The position numbers and the translations under genes were made by a program. From contig JAUCBN010000024.1 in assembly GCA_035048815.1 (NCBI GenBank), forward strand, positions 10,306,001 through 10,370,000: a stretch of DNA of 64,000 bases. Direction: 5' to 3'. Source of the DNA: Abelmoschus esculentus. Lineage: Eukaryota > Streptophyta > Magnoliopsida > Malvales > Malvaceae. Under the pieces are notes generated by a model, which saw nothing but the letters and a program-made list of their open reading frames with translations, did no database searches and was not told the origin of the DNA. This document shows positions 23,619 to 33,199 of this stretch, one piece after another. Position 1 is the first letter of the stretch. Each line of letters begins with the position of its first letter.

Positions 23619-24147
23619 ATCTACATATTGATCATTTTGAACTAAAAGAAAACTTTTTGGTGGAATAGTCATCTTATGTATAATATCTTCGCTCTCAATA
23701 ATTACATACAAGTCCATATAACATAAAAAAGCAGGATGCCCCTGACGTGTGCGTGTAGGATGAACCAAATCCTCATTGAATTTTATTTTTCCATTAAAAA
23801 GGGCTCGTACATGTTCTGCAGTACTCCCTGTAAATACTCCGCCGTCGATCGATGCCTGTTCATCAATATCCCCTGCCTTCACCAAAAGGCTCTGACCCAA
23901 CTGAGACTGCTACTTCTCATCCTAGGCTAGCTACGAGCTTGAGGAACGAAAAACCCAGTTTCATACTTCGAATTGAAAGGAATTCATTTCCTTAGGGCGC
24001 CAAAAAGGTAGTTCATCTCCTTACTCAGCTACACCTACTATAAGTCTAAGTCTTGACTTGATCCAAAAGTGCTTATTGACCAATTTCTCAATTAGAGGGC
24101 AGAGATTGGAGATAGCATGATCAGACCCCTCTCCACTGCTGGTGTGG
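23619..24147. other. Organelle-derived insert in an LTR
   Basis: The LTR is interrupted by sequence of more balanced composition. The first about 230 bp encode a chloroplast rpoC2 fragment. The remaining about 300 bp are not chloroplast genes I recognise. A chimera may mean that two organelle fragments were joined during end-joining repair, or that the piece came from mitochondrial DNA already carrying chloroplast sequence. There is no target duplication, which fits repair rather than transposition. Confidence 0.65.
23624..23845 (-). pseudogene. rpoC2: Chloroplast RNA polymerase beta'' subunit fragment
   Basis: The minus strand encodes GGVFTGSTAEHVRALFNGKI, KFNEDLVHPTRTRQGHPAFL, CYMDLYVIIESEDIIHKMTI and PPKSFLLVQNDQYV, about 74 contiguous residues that I recognise as plastid rpoC2. 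The reading frame is uninterrupted and the changes are few, which suggests a fairly recent transfer. Upstream residues (QSLLVKAGDIDEQASID) are not rpoC2. In plastids the protein is part of the multi-subunit RNA polymerase; here it is a non-functional nuclear copy. Confidence 0.85.
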
Positions 24148-24173
24148 TTAATCACCAACCAATCTCACACTTC

Positions 24174-25490
24174 TTAGGAACACATTATTATGTCGTGTAA
24201 ATTTAGAAATAGATATCAAATTTTTATTAATCTTAGGAACACATAACATGCTATCAATGATAAGAGATTCAAACATAGCCACAAGTGTGGTTTGAGCAAC
24301 ATGAGTGATAGGGACAGTAAATCCGTCACCAAGATAAACCTTACCAGTTCTTGAGTATGGGGTTCCATGCTGAGCAAGATTATGAGTGACATTATAAGTA
24401 GCACCTGAATCAGAAAACCACCTATCATCAGTAGAGAGAACTCCTTTAGATACCAAAGATTACCTGAACTGTATCAATAGTTGGTTCAGGCGCAACTGTT
24501 GGAGATTCATTGACAACAAAAGAATCATAACATTGAATATCAGATTCAGATGCATAATTACACATGTTAGTTTGGACTCTTTTTGGTCCTTCATTCGAGG
24601 ATGAACTGAATGGTTTAAAGTTTTGACCAAATCGATACCAACACCGTTCAACAAGATTTATTATCTTATCACATAGTTAACATTATGGTCGAGATCTACC
24701 ACGAAATCTACCACTATGCATAGGTGACCCTCGTGCCCGATTACTATTGAACTGAGGTTGATAACCACCTCTAGATGTATATTGTTGTTTATCAGTATTA
24801 AACTGAGTCAGATTGATACCTGCTGATACAAACATCTGATTGAGAAATCTTGTTTATGCATCACATAAGGCTAATGCGACTAAAGCTAGAGTAGAAGTCT
24901 CATGACTCATGGTTAAGACAACCATAAAAAAATTAATATTCTGCAGGTAAATCATTGAGAATGGTTGTAATTTATTTAATCTCAGCAACTGAACCTTCAT
25001 TGGCTACCAACATATCACATATTTCTTTAATATGTGTGGTATATTCTCTAATAGTTATAGTGCCTTTCTTTAAAGCATGTAACTAATAGTGGAGATTCAT
25101 TCTTTTAGTTGTAGAAAACTCAGAATATAGCTTTAGAATGAAAGACTATAAAGTTGATGATGTCTCAGCTCCCCCAAGCTGAGGAAGAATGTTAAGTCTC
25201 ATAGTCGAAAGGAGCTACGATGCAAGAGCATTGTCTTCTTTTTTGAAAGTCTATATGCTGAATTTAGGGTTAACTATCCGGACGATCTAGTGATTATTTT
25301 TGGTAAAATCAGGGTATCCACATTTAGATAATGTTTAAGTTCATACCCTCAGATCATTAAGATAACTTGTTGCTTTCATAAAAGAAATTTATATTCATAG
25401 AGTTAAATGCTAACTTGTTTGTTCGCAAACAATGAATTGTCTGCAGATGGAGTCTTCATATGCGTCACTCTATTCTCATCTACTTGCAAG
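24174..25490 (-). pseudogene. Copia Gag and protease remnant
   Basis: The minus-strand pieces read EYTTHIKEICDMLVANEGSV, then QYTSRGGYQPQFNSNRARGS, then the protease active site DDRWFSDSGATYNVTHNLAQ and GKVYLGDGFTVPITHVAQTT, then PKINKNLISISKFTRHNNVF. This is the usual copia order of Gag, protease and the GAG-pre-integrase region. Several frameshifts and stops occur. The homology ends abruptly at 24174, where element A's LTR begins, so integrase is not present. Confidence 0.8.
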
Positions 25491-25618
25491 TTGAATCCGA
25501 TTTCAGAATCTGTTATTGATTAAACAATAGAAGCAAGCAACAACAAACAACACAAAAAAGTTGGTTGAAGCTTCTACTGCGGAAGTACAAGAAGAAGTAC
25601 TTCAAGATCGTTAAATGA

Positions 25619-25632
25619 AGAATGATACAATA
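25619..25632 (-). other. Degenerate copia primer-binding site
   Basis: On the minus strand ATTGTATCATTC lies next to the 5' LTR end. It resembles the initiator-Met complement TGGTATCAGAGC with several changes. Confidence 0.5.
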
Positions 25633-25636
25633 TTAA

Positions 25637-25890
25637 GCATTAACAATAAAAGAAAGAAGATAAATTAAAAAATAAAAAAGAAGATGAGAAAAAAATATAG
25701 GCCAAAGAGATGATTAGGACAATCCCCTTGAATGATTAATATAACCATGGTCTTTGACATGCTAACTTGTTACCAAAGGTCAAGTTGATTGAAACCAATC
25801 TGGTTGATACCTAAATATAATTACTGGTTGAAACTAACCATAACTAATTAATTCAGTTGTCTGAAATTTTCAACATACATCCAATATATT
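25637..25890 (-). repeat. Copia 5' LTR
   Basis: About 254 bp matching the 3' LTR at 5218-5472 with many substitutions, so the element is old. The outer boundary is set by loss of similarity in a TATA-rich stretch and is accurate only to a few bases. Confidence 0.65.
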
Positions 25891-27300
25891 ATATGTGAAT
25901 ATATATATATTATATGCATATAGAAAGCGATTAAAATATAAAACAATATATACATATAGAAAGTTGTTAAAATTTGAATCTCTTTGACTTTTCTATTCCA
26001 ATATGAAAAAATACTTGTACAATTAATTTATACAGAAACTCAAAAACTAGATTTAAGTTGATTCGATTTGAATTTGATAATTTGATTCGATTTAAAAAAA
26101 TTAAATAAAATTTGAATTGTAAAATAGAATTTACAAACTTGAATAACAAATAGATTTTTTGATTTGACTCGATTGAACGTTCAACCCTAAAAATAAGCAC
26201 ATTAGTGTGAGCATCAACCCAATGACGAAATTAAATAGGATGAGATGAGAAAATCATATCTCATCCCTCGAAGATTTTTTTATTCTTTATTTATTTATTT
26301 TTAAACATTTACGTTTTGTCTTCTCAAACTTTAAATCCCGACTCTATCCCTATTTATAGCCATAACAAAAATCTTTTACTTTTTATGTTCAATACTAAAA
26401 AAAATTAATAATAATTATAATTTTAAATTTTAAATCATAAACTCTAAAAAAATACATTATATGTCTAATTTTTAATTTTTAAATTTAATTATTATTTTTA
26501 AATATATAACATAAATAAAAATACTAAAATAAATAAGCTTTATTTATCATCCGCAATGCAATTGCCACAAGTTTTTCAATCTTTAATTAAAATTTAGCTT
26601 TTACAAGAAGAAGAAAGTAGTGGAACAAATCAAGGAAAGTTTATCATCAAACTTTGGAACAAAAAATTTCTAGCTTTAAGTATTTTTTTAATATTTATAT
26701 TAAAAATATTAAAAGTTAAATTTTAAATTTCATACTTTAAACTTTAAAAAATATATTATATTTCTATTTCTTTAAATCTTAAATTTTAATTTTAAATTAT
26801 AAATTTTAAACTTTAATATTAAATAGTAAAATATCAAAAAGGACATTATTAAATACCGGATAACTTTTATCCTAAACTTTAAATGAGACGATACTTTGTT
26901 AGAATATTATAATTTAAGTCAAAAATTACAATATACGTAGGAGAATAATATCTACAAATAACGACTTGAGAGAAATACGTTACCTGCATTTGACATTCTT
27001 TATCTTTTATTATTTTTTATATAATTTAAAATTATACTATATGAACATGACGTTTTTATATAAAAGATATTTAAAATTTAAAATATAACTAAAAAGTATA
27101 TATATTAAATAAAATTTTAAATTATATTATTTTCAAAATTCCTCCGAAAACAATCTCTAATTCGCTCTAATTTCTATATAAAAAATAAGAACGAATATTT
27201 AATCCAACTCAGAACTCAAAGTATAATTTATTAATATATTTTAAATATATTTAAAATACTGTTCTTTTTATAAGTATTTGTTTAATTTACTACTGTCCCC
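25891..27300. other. AT-rich intergenic region
   Basis: Long runs of A and T with no coding signature. Around 26050-26190 there are repeated GATTTGAATTTG and GATTCGATT strings ending GTTCAACCCTA, which may be an old MITE end because the inward terminus TAGGGTTGAAC is hAT-like. No target duplication could be confirmed. The rest holds nothing I can name. Confidence 0.5.
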
Positions 27301-27412
27301 GGTGGGCCCATTGACAGCGGTTCAGCCCACCGACTGAAAAATTCTCTGAACCGAAATCTACCCCCCCAAAAAAAACTCCCCAACGGGCGGTCGAGATTCA
27401 AAGCTACCAATT

Positions 27413-27420
27413 TTTCCCGC
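27413..27420 (+). promoter_or_regulatory. E2F-like site upstream of the SMR gene
   Basis: TTTCCCGC matches the plant E2F consensus TTTSSCGC. It lies about 300 bases before the start codon of a cell-cycle inhibitor gene, a sensible place for S-phase control. An 8-base match can arise by chance. Confidence 0.4.
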
Positions 27421-27538
27421 TCAAACGCCGACTCATGTCGGGCGCCGTCCTATTTGAAAATGTCCCCACAAACACTCAAAACGGCTCAACGCGTGCCACG
27501 TTTACACTCCCAGCTTAACTCATCCATTCATCATCCCC

Positions 27539-27544
27539 CACGTG
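27539..27544 (+). promoter_or_regulatory. G-box/ABRE-like CACGTG
   Basis: CCCCACGTGGATCC contains a G-box core with ABRE-type flanks 171 bases before the SMR start codon. Such sites bind bZIP or bHLH factors, often in abscisic acid or light responses. GCCACGTTT at about 27495 is a weaker relative. Confidence 0.4.
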
Positions 27545-27715
27545 GATCCAACCAATTCTCGCTTAGCTGTCATTCGTTCCATCCGCACGATCAAAATTCT
27601 CCACTCTTTTTCTACTCTTAGTTTCAACAGTTTCCTCTCCACGAACATTCCCATTGTTTTTCAAATTTTCGAAAAGGTTAATACGGAATTCGATTCCTTG
27701 TAAGGTTTTGAGAAA

Positions 27716-27922
27716 ATGGAGAGATCCGGGTTGATAGAAGAAGGTTGCACTACGCCGAAGCATCCAATACTCGAGGCATTTCAATGTCCGCCGCCGCCGA
27801 GGAAGAAATCGCAAGGCGGACCGAAGAGGGAGCCACCGAAGAACGGTTATTTCCATCCGCCTGATCTTGATTCTCTTTTCACTATGCAATCTAGACGTGA
27901 AGCTATGTGGTTCGAACTATAA
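27716..27922 (+). CDS. SMR: SIAMESE-related cyclin-dependent kinase inhibitor
   Basis: A single uninterrupted frame of 68 codons encodes a small basic, proline-rich protein. It has the SMR family blocks in order: a CTTPKHPILEAF motif near residues 11-22, the CPPPPRKK block (about 24-31), and EPPKNGYFHPPDLDSLF (about 39-55), which is the most conserved SMR signature. SMR proteins are plant-specific nuclear inhibitors that bind CDK-cyclin complexes, restrain mitosis and promote endoreduplication. They are usually short and intronless, as here. The start has a good context (GAAAATGG), and no longer in-frame start is needed. The upstream 400 bp is GC-richer than the surroundings and carries E2F-like and G-box sites. 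The paralogue number cannot be set without alignment. This is the only intact-looking host gene in the window. Confidence 0.85.
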   Translation: MERSGLIEEGCTTPKHPILEAFQCPPPPRKKSQGGPKREPPKNGYFHPPDLDSLFTMQSRREAMWFEL

Positions 27923-28347
27923 GAGAAAGGAAAAAAATATTGTGCAATGTTTGGTTCATTTCTTTGTTTCTTTTATGAAACATTAACGGTAAATATAATC
28001 ATTTAGGATTAGCACTAATATTAGCTTTCCATCTTCTTCCAGTTTCTATTGTAGGAGATAATTAATTTATTTTTTCTGTGTTTTCTGCTGAAAATTTCTT
28101 TTCCAAAACTATGCAACGTTTGATTATGATGCTAATCTTTGTTCATAGTTTGGCAAAATGTTGAAGCTATAACGTTTGAAATTCCAAATTAAATCCTTGA
28201 ATGCTTTAACTACGAATAGTTGTTACTTTTTTTAGAATTTTTGAAATGACAGGAATAATATATCGTTTTTGTCGTTATTAACCGTTAATAGTTAAAATTT
28301 TGTCAATATCGATCGATATTCGTATGAATTTGACTTCTATGTTATTT
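27923..28347. other. Region downstream of the SMR gene
   Basis: AT-rich, presumably the SMR 3' UTR and spacer. No polyadenylation signal can be singled out among the many A-rich strings. It ends at the ATGTT target site of the Tat-type element. Confidence 0.5.
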
Positions 28348-28940
28348 ATGTTTGTAATCACCGTTTTTGGTTCGGGAGTCGCCACCAATCCTTTTTCGGT
28401 GCGATTGGAACACCAAAATCAAGGTCTGCGTACCAGAGTTGAGTCCGGGAGTCTGTTACGCGTAGGGAAGGATGAACACCCCTACAACGCCCGAAATCGG
28501 TACCTATCGGTTACAAAATATTTTATATCATCGAAAAATATAAATTCAAAGTTTATTTTATGATCCCATAATTTTTAATCTGCAAAATAAATAAAATAAG
28601 TTAAATAACGGAAATAATCGAGTTAAATAAAATAATAATAATAATATAACGATAATAGAATAATTAATATTATAATTTACATGTATATATAACTACTATA
28701 CATGTAATAATAATTACCTAATAGATATTTTTCTATAGAAACATATATAGTAAATAAAATAAAACAAATATGAACATATGGTAATGATTAATTAAGGTAT
28801 GTAGTAAAATTCAAACGCAATATATATGACAATAATAAAAGAAAAATAATAGACGTGGTAATAATTAAAATAATAAAGTTGATAGCAATAATAAACATAA
28901 TATTAGCATTAATAGTAAAACGATAATAATAACAATAAAA

Positions 28941-28944
<4 letters not shown>

Positions 28945-28997
<53 letters not shown>
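28945..28997. repeat. (TAA)n microsatellite in the LTR
   Basis: A run of about 17 TAA units lies in the 3' LTR. The matching run in the 5' LTR, at about 36196-36231, is shorter. The length difference arose after insertion. Confidence 0.9.
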
Positions 28998-28999
<2 letters not shown>

Positions 29000-29262
29000 G
29001 TAATAATAACAATAAACATAAATCTGCAAAAACTCAAAATTATAGGGTTAGAAAATTAAAAAATATGGACTAAAATTGAAGAAAACAGAAATATAGAGCT
29101 AAAATTAGCGAAAATGATGACCGATTTGAGAGGATATGCAAACTGGAGAGCCGAACTGCAAAGCCACTAAAAAATCGGGGACCACTTGCGTGATTATCCC
29201 ATTTTTGCGGGTATTTGCGCTGGTCGGCCGAATATCCGGGTTTGGTCCATGGGTCTGAGTGT

Positions 29263-29316
29263 CAAAACGACACCGTTTTGGGTCATTAAGACCAGCACCA
29301 AAACGGTGCCGTTTTG
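29263..29316. repeat. Inverted repeat CAAAACG...CGTTTTG
   Basis: CAAAACGACACCGTTTTG (29263-29280) and CAAAACGGTGCCGTTTTG (29299-29316) are reverse complements with one mismatch, and each is nearly self-palindromic. A similar arrangement is found in the 5' LTR near 36483-36534. It could form a cruciform or be a methylation or regulatory site in the LTR. Confidence 0.8.
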
Positions 29317-30056
29317 ATTCAAATATACATACTGTTTTTTATATTTTTTCCTTCATTTGTTTTCTCTAACAAAGAAAATAGTTGCTAAAGACTCTTTGGC
29401 TCTCTGTAATGGACCCATCGTCGGTGGAGATTATACGGCGGCTCGCCGCTCGCCGGCGACGGCCGCCGCCGTCAACGATCGCCAGAATAAGAAAAGGAAC
29501 CACTTTTCTGAAGCGATTCGAGGCACTGAGTTCGGATCTAAGCTTGGTTTTTTGAGATTCGACTCGGTTTATCGTAGATCTGAGATAAAAGATAAGTACC
29601 CCTTTTTTTTTACCTTTTCTTTTCTTGCTTTCTGTTTTCTCTGATCTCTATTTTGCTCTCTGTATTTTTGTGTTTAAATGGTGATGGATTTTTGTTTCGA
29701 ATGCCTCCTTTTTATTCTCCAAAAATTCCCCCTTTACATTGATTCGATCGGGGTTTATATACTCGATTTACACCTTATAAAATAATGAAAATATCTCTGT
29801 TTTTTTGTAGGTTAGTGGCGGTGGATCAGGGAGGTGCTGCAGCGTGGGCGGTGGCCGATCTTCTCCTCCAATGGTTGAGCGTGTGCGATTCACGGGCGAA
29901 GGTGAAAGGTTCACCAAGGCGGCGGCCGACAGAGGTGGCTTGCTAGTGTTTGCTGTTTAGGTTTTGAGTTGTTTATCATTTCTGTTGGGTTGGGATTGTA
30001 TTGGGTATTGGGTTATTGGTGTGGGTTTTGTTTTTTTTTTCCAATGGGTTATTACA

Positions 30057-30069
30057 GCTACCCCTTTTT
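30057..30069 (-). other. Polypurine tract of the Tat-type element
   Basis: On the minus strand AAAAAGGGGTAGC directly precedes the 3' LTR start TGTAATAACCC. This confirms minus-strand orientation. Confidence 0.75.
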
Positions 30070-30769
30070 GCTCATTGTTGTGTAACGACAATAGAGCAAA
30101 GATAATGAATAACCCCTTTTATCTGGTTTAGCTTCAGGGCTCATCTTTGGAATGGTAAAAGTTCTTGTAGGTAAGGTTAGGGTACTTTTGGTAAGGTTGA
30201 GGTTCTTTTTAGTAAGGTTGAGGTTCTTTTTGGTAAAGTTGGGGTTCTAATGGTAAGGTTGGGGTCTTTCTGGATAAGGTTGAGGTTCTCTTGGTAAAGT
30301 TGAGGTTCTTTTAGCCATCGCTTCTTTCTACTGGAGCTTTGACTTAATCTATTCCACTGCTTTTGTTTGCAAAATCTTCAAAATGAGGAGATCCGTTGAA
30401 GAAGACAAAAGTTGTGGCTGAACCGTTGGAGAAGACAAAATAAGCTTGGCTTGCTACGATACTCATGATGTTGTTATCTTTGGAGAAAACTTGATCTTGC
30501 TGCAACATTGACAGATAGGCAAGGGCCACCAAGCTAGATTCAGCTACATTTGATGAAGAAACATGATTTGACATATATATTTTCTTCTTCTTTTTCTTTT
30601 TTCATCATTTTTGTTTTTTCTAGTAAATATATAATATCCGTAGATACAAAATTTAGTCAAGTTATACCATCAACGATAAACTGTGACCGATCAAACTGTG
30701 ATATGCTTATGAGGACTTGTTAGATCTGGTCGAAAAGGCAGGACTTGGAGTAAAAGGTTGGATCTTATA

Positions 30770-31645
30770 CACACCATCAACGGAGGGGTAAGATAACATT
30801 TCAACAACTTGGACCCTACTCCGCCATCAACGGAGAAGTAGGATTGAACTTCAGTGATTCAGATCTGTTCACACCATCAACGGGGACAAGATCAGATTTC
30901 AGCAATTTGCACCATATTACGCCATCAACGGAGAAACAGGATCGGGTAGGATCTATCCACTCCATCAACGGAGGGGTAAGATTAAGTCTTTATCATACTG
31001 CGCCATCAACGGAGAAGCATGATTGAATGGGATCTGGCCACACCATCAACGGGGACGAGATCAAGTCTGCAATTTGGATCCTATTACGCCATCAATGGAG
31101 AAACAGGACCGGGTTGGATCTATCCACTCCATCAACGGAGGGGTAAGATCAAGTCTGGATCATACTGCTCCATCAACGGAGAAGCATGGGATCTGGCTAC
31201 ACCATCAACGGGGACGAGATCAAGTCTGTAATTCGAATCCTATTACGCCATCAACGGAGAAACAGGACCGACTTGGATCTATACACTCCATCAACGGAGG
31301 GGTAAGATCAAGTCTGGATCATACTACTCCATCAACGGAGAAGCATGGGATCTGGCCACACCATCAACGGGGACGAGATCAAGTCTGTAATTCGAATCCT
31401 ATCACGCCATCAACGGAGAAATATGACCGGGTTGGATGTATCCACTCCATCAACGGAGGGGTAAGATCAAGTCTGGATCATACTACGCCATCAACGAAGA
31501 AGCATGATTGAATGGGATCTGGCCACACCATCAACGAGGACGAGATCAAGTCTGTGATTTGAATCATACTATGCCATCAACGGAGAAGTAGGACTGAGTT
31601 GAATCTATCCACTCCATCAACGGAGGGGTAAGATCAAGTCTGGAA
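30770..31645. repeat. Tandem array with four-part higher-order unit
   Basis: About 21 copies of a monomer of around 40 bp share the core CCATCAACGGAG. They fall into four alternating types: CGGAGGGGTAAGAT, CGGAGAAGCATG, CGGGGACGAGATC and CGGAGAAACAGGACC. Successive GGGGTAAG-type monomers start at 30962, 31129, 31288, 31447 and 31614, so the higher-order unit is 159 or 167 bp. The 8-base difference is the presence or absence of GATTGAAT in one monomer. The array lies between gag and the 3' LTR, where Tat/Ogre elements are known to carry tandem repeats. The long ORFs through it on the plus strand are by-products of the repeat. Confidence 0.95.
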
Positions 31646-31687
31646 GAATTAAATATCTGATTCAATTGATTTTATGTATCTTCTTTG

Positions 31688-32057
31688 CATTTTTCCCAAA
31701 TACACAGGGATCAACGGATTTGATATGCCTTTACCGGTAGCCGTTTGCTCCGGGCTAGCTGTACCATTACTCTGGGTACAATCATTTGGTTCCAAGGATT
31801 TAATTCCTTGACCATTCGTAAAAATGGATTTCAATGGACATTTGAATGGTCCTTAGCATTTTTCCTAAATACACAGGGATTAACGGATTTGTTTTGCCTT
31901 TACCAGTAGCCGTTTGCTCTGGACTAGTTGTACCATTACCCTGGATACAATCAGTTTGCACCAATCACAAGATTGGATTTTTCCCAAAGGAATGGATTTC
32001 CTTCGACCATTCGCGAAAATGGACTTTTGAAGGACATTTGAATTGTCCAATATCTTG
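31688..32057. repeat. Tandem duplication, period 169 bp
   Basis: The block from 31688 (CATTTTTCCCAAATACACAG) repeats from 31857 with substitutions and an insertion of about 30 bases in the second copy. Both contain GCCTTTACC.GTAGCCGTTT. It lies in the non-coding 3' region of the Tat-type element. Confidence 0.85.
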
Positions 32058-32065
32058 TTTCTGCA

Positions 32066-32163
32066 TGTCTTTTCAATTTTTCATTTCATTTTTTCATTTT
32101 TTCTGCATTTTTCATTTTTTCATTTTTCATTTTTCATTTTTTTCATATTTTCATTTTTTTCAA
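32066..32163. repeat. Low-complexity TTTTTCATTTTT tract
   Basis: Repeated TTTTCATTTTTT with irregular spacing. On the element's sense strand it is a long A/G-containing AAAAATGAAAA run. It looks like simple slippage. Confidence 0.85.
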
Positions 32164-33199
32164 GATAATTTTGATTCACATGTACTATCTGTACAAATAT
32201 GGAAAAGTGAAATCCGCATCAAAGCTTGATCCGCAACATAGTTGTCGGAGGAGCATGATTCTATCAAAATTGATTTCCCACTACTAACGGAGGTGACATT
32301 GGGAAAAAGTTGTTTTTGATACTCCATAATGGGTAGTCATGACCTGAAAGCAAAATAAAGCGTTAGTTAGTAATGGTTCAAAATTCTGGAGTCATTAGCT
32401 GTGTTATTTTAGCCTTCTCGGGGACAAGGTTGGTCATCGTGTTGTTGCCCCTCAGGTTAAGGTCTTTCGGTTTCTTCTATGGACCTGTTTATATTTACAG
32501 GAAAAAATATGTGCATCATGGATGCTCAATGTATGTCAAGTCTGAATGTACAATGTCTAAATGCGTAGTGCATGAATGACATGATTTCTTTTTTTCAAAG
32601 GATGTTCATAGATTATGCTCGATGTATGTTTAATCTAAATGCATGGTTTGTAAATACAAAATGCTTGAATGTATGAATGTCGTGATTTTTCTAAGGGTGC
32701 CTCGATTTTACTGATCATGACAAAAGCTGCTTGAATTCTTCTGATTTGGCCTCCTTCCTCGGAACCTTTTCTCAAAATAGATGCCCCAAACAATTTTTAA
32801 TAATCTGAACCTTTAGAGTGCAAACATTTGCATGGTCATATTACCCAGTTGAGTTGTCTCTATCTTTTGAAGTTAGTTCGCACACCATTCAACCTCAATG
32901 TATTACAAAATATGCTTCATTGTAACTTGTAGTTTTGGGCCCTTACAAAAGACTCTCGCTGCCAGTGGGCTTAGGCTAACGAGGTGGTTTACAAAACATC
33001 TCATCAGAAGAAATGAAAACTACCAGTGACCTACTATGGCCAAGGTAGAGTAATATCTTATCCTACTAGGCATAATTTACTTGTGTATAACCCCAAAACA
33101 ACATTGTCATTCCTATTTGGTGTCTTCGTGCTTCGGCAAAGGATCTGTAGCTGTTTCAACTGGGTCGTCGAATCTTATCACTCCGAGCTTGATGAACTT
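32164..33199 (-). other. Tat-type 3' region between gag and the repeats
   Basis: No pol motif can be found in any frame. Just after gag the translation RFDDPVETATDPLP resembles the end of the Tat Gag linker, and then stops accumulate. The rest is non-coding, with no protease, RT or integrase remnant. Confidence 0.6.

Larger units (their letters stand above)
7707..24173 (-). mobile_element. Athila-like non-autonomous element A, interrupted
   Basis: The element reads on the minus strand: 5' LTR remnant (23133-24173), gag (21240-22812), protease plus integrase tail (20233-21239), Transposase_32-like ORF (18237-19772), 3' spacer, polypurine tract and a full 1355-bp 3' LTR (7707-9061). No RT, RNase H or integrase core is present. 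A Tekay-type element (9194-17595) sits in the 3' spacer and an organelle fragment in the 5' LTR. The 5' end is rearranged: primer site and gag start are replaced by the segment at 22817-23132, and the first half of the 5' LTR is missing where it meets copia sequence. It shares its plan with E2 and E3. Confidence 0.8.
23133..24173 (-). repeat. Element A 5' LTR remnant
   Basis: It matches the 3' LTR from its end to the string ACCAACCAATCTCACACTTC, but lacks the other 0.84 kb (the minus-strand LTR start). Copia sequence follows directly at about 24174. A 529-bp organelle-derived block splits it at 23618/24148. Confidence 0.8.
5218..25890 (-). mobile_element. Ty1/copia element, host of a nested insertion stack
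   Basis: Two related direct repeats of about 255 bp, 5218-5472 and 25637-25890, bracket copia coding remnants in minus-strand order. Gag and protease lie at 24174-25490 and the RNase H end at 5690-6112. A degenerate initiator-Met primer site lies inside the right LTR and a purine tract inside the left one. Everything from about 6113 to 24173 is foreign. Integrase and most of reverse transcriptase are missing, so a deletion accompanied or followed the insertions. No convincing target duplication is visible, because the flanks are TA-rich. Confidence 0.7.
28353..30056 (-). repeat. Tat-type 3' LTR
   Basis: 1704 bp running on the plus strand from TGTAATCACCGTTTTTGG to TGGGTTATTACA. It matches 35595-37270 closely, with scattered substitutions and microsatellite length differences. 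It includes an AAT-type microsatellite (about 28945-28997) and a GC-rich block near 29440-29480. The ORFs in it (28300-28563, 29357-29644) are open by chance. Confidence 0.9.

Noticed and set aside
25887..25891. TATTA target duplication of the copia element (with 5213-5217)
   Set aside because: Both flanks are TA-rich and the implied right LTR end lacks the expected terminal TG, so the match is not convincing.
27563..27889. 108-codon minus-strand frame over the SMR gene
   Set aside because: It is antisense to the SMR frame, which has the conserved protein motifs.
30844..31511. Overlapping open frames of up to 162 codons through the 31-kb tandem array
   Set aside because: The frames are open in several phases because the repeat unit lacks stops. 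The peptides are just translations of the repeat and have no start context or family similarity.
30770..31645. CRISPR-like regular array
   Set aside because: Monomers abut without unique spacers, alternate in four related types and lie in the 3' region of a plant retrotransposon.
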